Origin: JBGMEA01 sp963674555 | Lineage (GTDB): Bacteria; Bacillota; Clostridia; Eubacteriales; Anaerofustaceae | DNA length: 64,000 nt | Direction: 5' to 3' | Assembly: GCA_963674555.1 (NCBI GenBank) | Contig: OY771429.1 | Location: forward strand, 1,364,001-1,428,000 | Shown: in pieces, positions 62,751-64,000 of the stretch | Numbering within the stretch: position 1 is the first letter of the stretch | Layout: each line of letters opens with the position of its first letter | Notes under the pieces: model-generated | Told to the model about the DNA's origin: nothing | What the model saw: the letters and a program-made list of their open reading frames with translations, nothing else | The model's database searches: none | Translations under genes and position numbers: made by a program

Positions 62751-62774
62751 ATGACCGTGTGTTGTTGCTTTTAA
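62751..62774 (+). other. Possible leader peptide MTVCCCF
   Basis: ATG 62751 after AAGGAG codes seven residues with three consecutive Cys codons, then stop, 27 nt upstream of the EAL gene. Ribosome-site spacing is about 11 nt. It could be a Cys-sensing leader or chance. Confidence 0.2.
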
Positions 62775-62801
62775 AGGACTTTTTGTTTTATGGAGGTAAT
62801 T

Positions 62802-64000
62802 ATGACGATCGGTCAAAAAATGGACAGAGATCATTGCGATATTCGTAAGATCATTAAGCAGGGGGATCTTACCGTTCATTTTCAAGAGATCGTGTCATTA
62901 AGCAGGAAGACCGTTATTGGTTTTGAGGGTTTGATAAGAGGTATCGATACGGATAGGCAAACATTGATACCGCCCGAAACTTTGTTTAGGAATGCTTATG
63001 AGCAAGATATGACCTTGGAACTTGACCGCGCGTGCAGAGAGAAAGTGCTGGAAGCTTTTAGTACTTCTTTTAAAGATATGAAAGATAAGCTCCTGTTCTT
63101 AAATCTTGACGCGACTTTACTCGACAGGGTGGCAGGATCCGATTATCTGTCAAAACAAGTACGAACTTACGGGATCGATCCGAGAAATATCGTGATCGAG
63201 ATAAACGAAGGGCAAGTGGAAGATCTGAAAGCGCTCGAGAACTTTTGCGAAGTATATCGTAAGCGCGGATTTATGGTCGCGATCGACGATGTGGGCACGG
63301 GGTTTTCAAATATGGATCGTATCTTGCTGGTGCGACCCGATATCATCAAGATCGATATCGCGCTTGTCAAACAGATCCACACCGATCCTTACAAGCAAGG
63401 CGTGTATAAATCGCTTATCAATCTTTCCCGCATGATCGGTGCGTTGGTTATTGCCGAGGGTGTGGAGTCGTTGGAAGAAGCGGTGCAGATCGTAAAGCTC
63501 GGCGGGCATATGATGCAAGGGTACTTCTTTGCCAAGTCGCATTTTGGGTGTGATAACGAGACGAGCGAACATTCACTGCAAAAGATCGAGCAAGTTATCG
63601 AGCGTTTCAACCAAAATATCCGATCGATAACGCTGGAAGAAAAAAAGAAGAACCGCCAGATCAATTCGATCATTCGAAGTTGCGTAAAAGAACTGAGTTC
63701 AGTAAGTGTGCGGGAATTCGACCATAAATTATTGCAACTGACTTGGTCGTACAGAAATATCGAATGTGCATATATCCTTGACGAGAACGGCGTTCAGATA
63801 AGTAATACGATACGTTTTTGCAACGAGGACGACATTAAAGACAACTTGATCTTTTACTCCGCAAGCCCCGGAACGGATCATTCTATGGAGAAATATTATT
63901 ACGCGATGCAAGGCGCGCGTTCCGATAAATATATTACCGAGCCGTACGTTTCGCTTGCGACGGGAAATTTGTGTATTACGATATCCAAAGCGTTTGAGAG
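62802..64000 (+). CDS. EAL-domain c-di-GMP phosphodiesterase, 3' end outside window
   Basis: ATG 62802 follows ATGGAGGT; 399 codons to the window edge with no stop. The EAL domain (~15-260) has E in FEGLIRG (catalytic motif ExL as EGL), N/E in VIEINEGQ, DD in VAIDDVGTGFSNMD, K in IIKIDIALVK, E in IAEGVES, and MMQGYFFA. All key residues are present, so activity is likely. The C-terminal part (AYILDENGVQIS... YITEPYVSLATGNLCITI) resembles a Cache-like sensor, here after the EAL domain rather than before it. Confidence 0.88.
   Translation, partial: MTIGQKMDRDHCDIRKIIKQGDLTVHFQEIVSLSRKTVIGFEGLIRGIDTDRQTLIPPETLFRNAYEQDMTLELDRACREKVLEAFSTSFKDMKDKLLFLNLDATLLDRVAGSDYLSKQVRTYGIDPRNIVIEINEGQVEDLKALENFCEVYRKRGFMVAIDDVGTGFSNMDRILLVRPDIIKIDIALVKQIHTDPYKQGVYKSLINLSRMIGALVIAEGVESLEEAVQIVKLGGHMMQGYFFAKSHFGCDNETSEHSLQKIEQVIERFNQNIRSITLEEKKKNRQINSIIRSCVKELSSVSVREFDHKLLQLTWSYRNIECAYILDENGVQISNTIRFCNEDDIKDNLIFYSASPGTDHSMEKYYYAMQGARSDKYITEPYVSLATGNLCITISKAFE

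Overview
The window looks like the chromosome of a low-GC, Gram-positive anaerobe (Clostridia/Eubacteriales-like Firmicute). Pointers are the A/T-rich DNA with strong AGGAGG-type ribosome sites and sigma-A promoters (TTGACA-17-TATAAT class), a PerR-rubredoxin unit, corrinoid-type URO-D methyltransferases, an old-yellow-enzyme/FAD/[4Fe-4S] enoate reductase, a cobalamin riboswitch, PucR-type regulation and very large BspA/Big_2/FN3 surface proteins. The genus cannot be named from sequence alone.

Layout. 1-7.1 kb: end of a URO-D family gene, a PucR-type regulator and a 1466-residue multi-domain surface protein with C-terminal membrane segments. 7.3-21.4 kb: a 14.1 kb integrated element bounded by 51-bp direct repeats that are the 3' end of tRNA-Lys(UUU). 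It carries an integrase, putative arm sites, a late-type regulator, a complete siphovirus-like tail module with a textbook -1 frameshift site in the tail chaperone, and a holin/endolysin cassette. No terminase, portal, capsid, head-tail connector, replication or repressor gene was recognised. It is either a head-deleted prophage or a tail-only (tailocin-like) integrative element. 21.4-32.6 kb: housekeeping and stress genes: PerR plus a rubredoxin-like protein, an alpha-oxoamine synthase, cyclophilin, a PepV-type dipeptidase, a YbhN/MprF-like membrane protein, a glutamate-cysteine-ligase-like plus ATP-grasp gene pair, and a Zur-ZnuABC-like metal uptake locus with a clear operator. 32.8-40.7 kb: tRNA-Arg and tRNA-Ala bracket a family of zinc-ribbon proteins, including a 434-bp tandem duplication, and a TetR-ABC exporter operon. 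40.8-53.9 kb: two giant secreted LRR/Big_2/FN3 paralogues whose 3' ends are almost identical through 510-bp repeats, followed by a decayed third copy. 53.9-64 kb: a flavoprotein, an ACT protein, an enoate reductase, two URO-D methyltransferase-like genes flanking a MATE transporter, a cobalamin riboswitch ahead of two tiny Cys-rich proteins, and an EAL protein cut by the window end.

Functional links. Several loci are concerned with redox, thiol or metal balance (PerR, gamma-glutamyl ligase pair, Zur/ZnuABC, zinc ribbons). The right end reads as a corrinoid/methyl-group or enoate metabolism neighbourhood under its own operators. All functions are inferred from motif recognition by eye; no database search was run.
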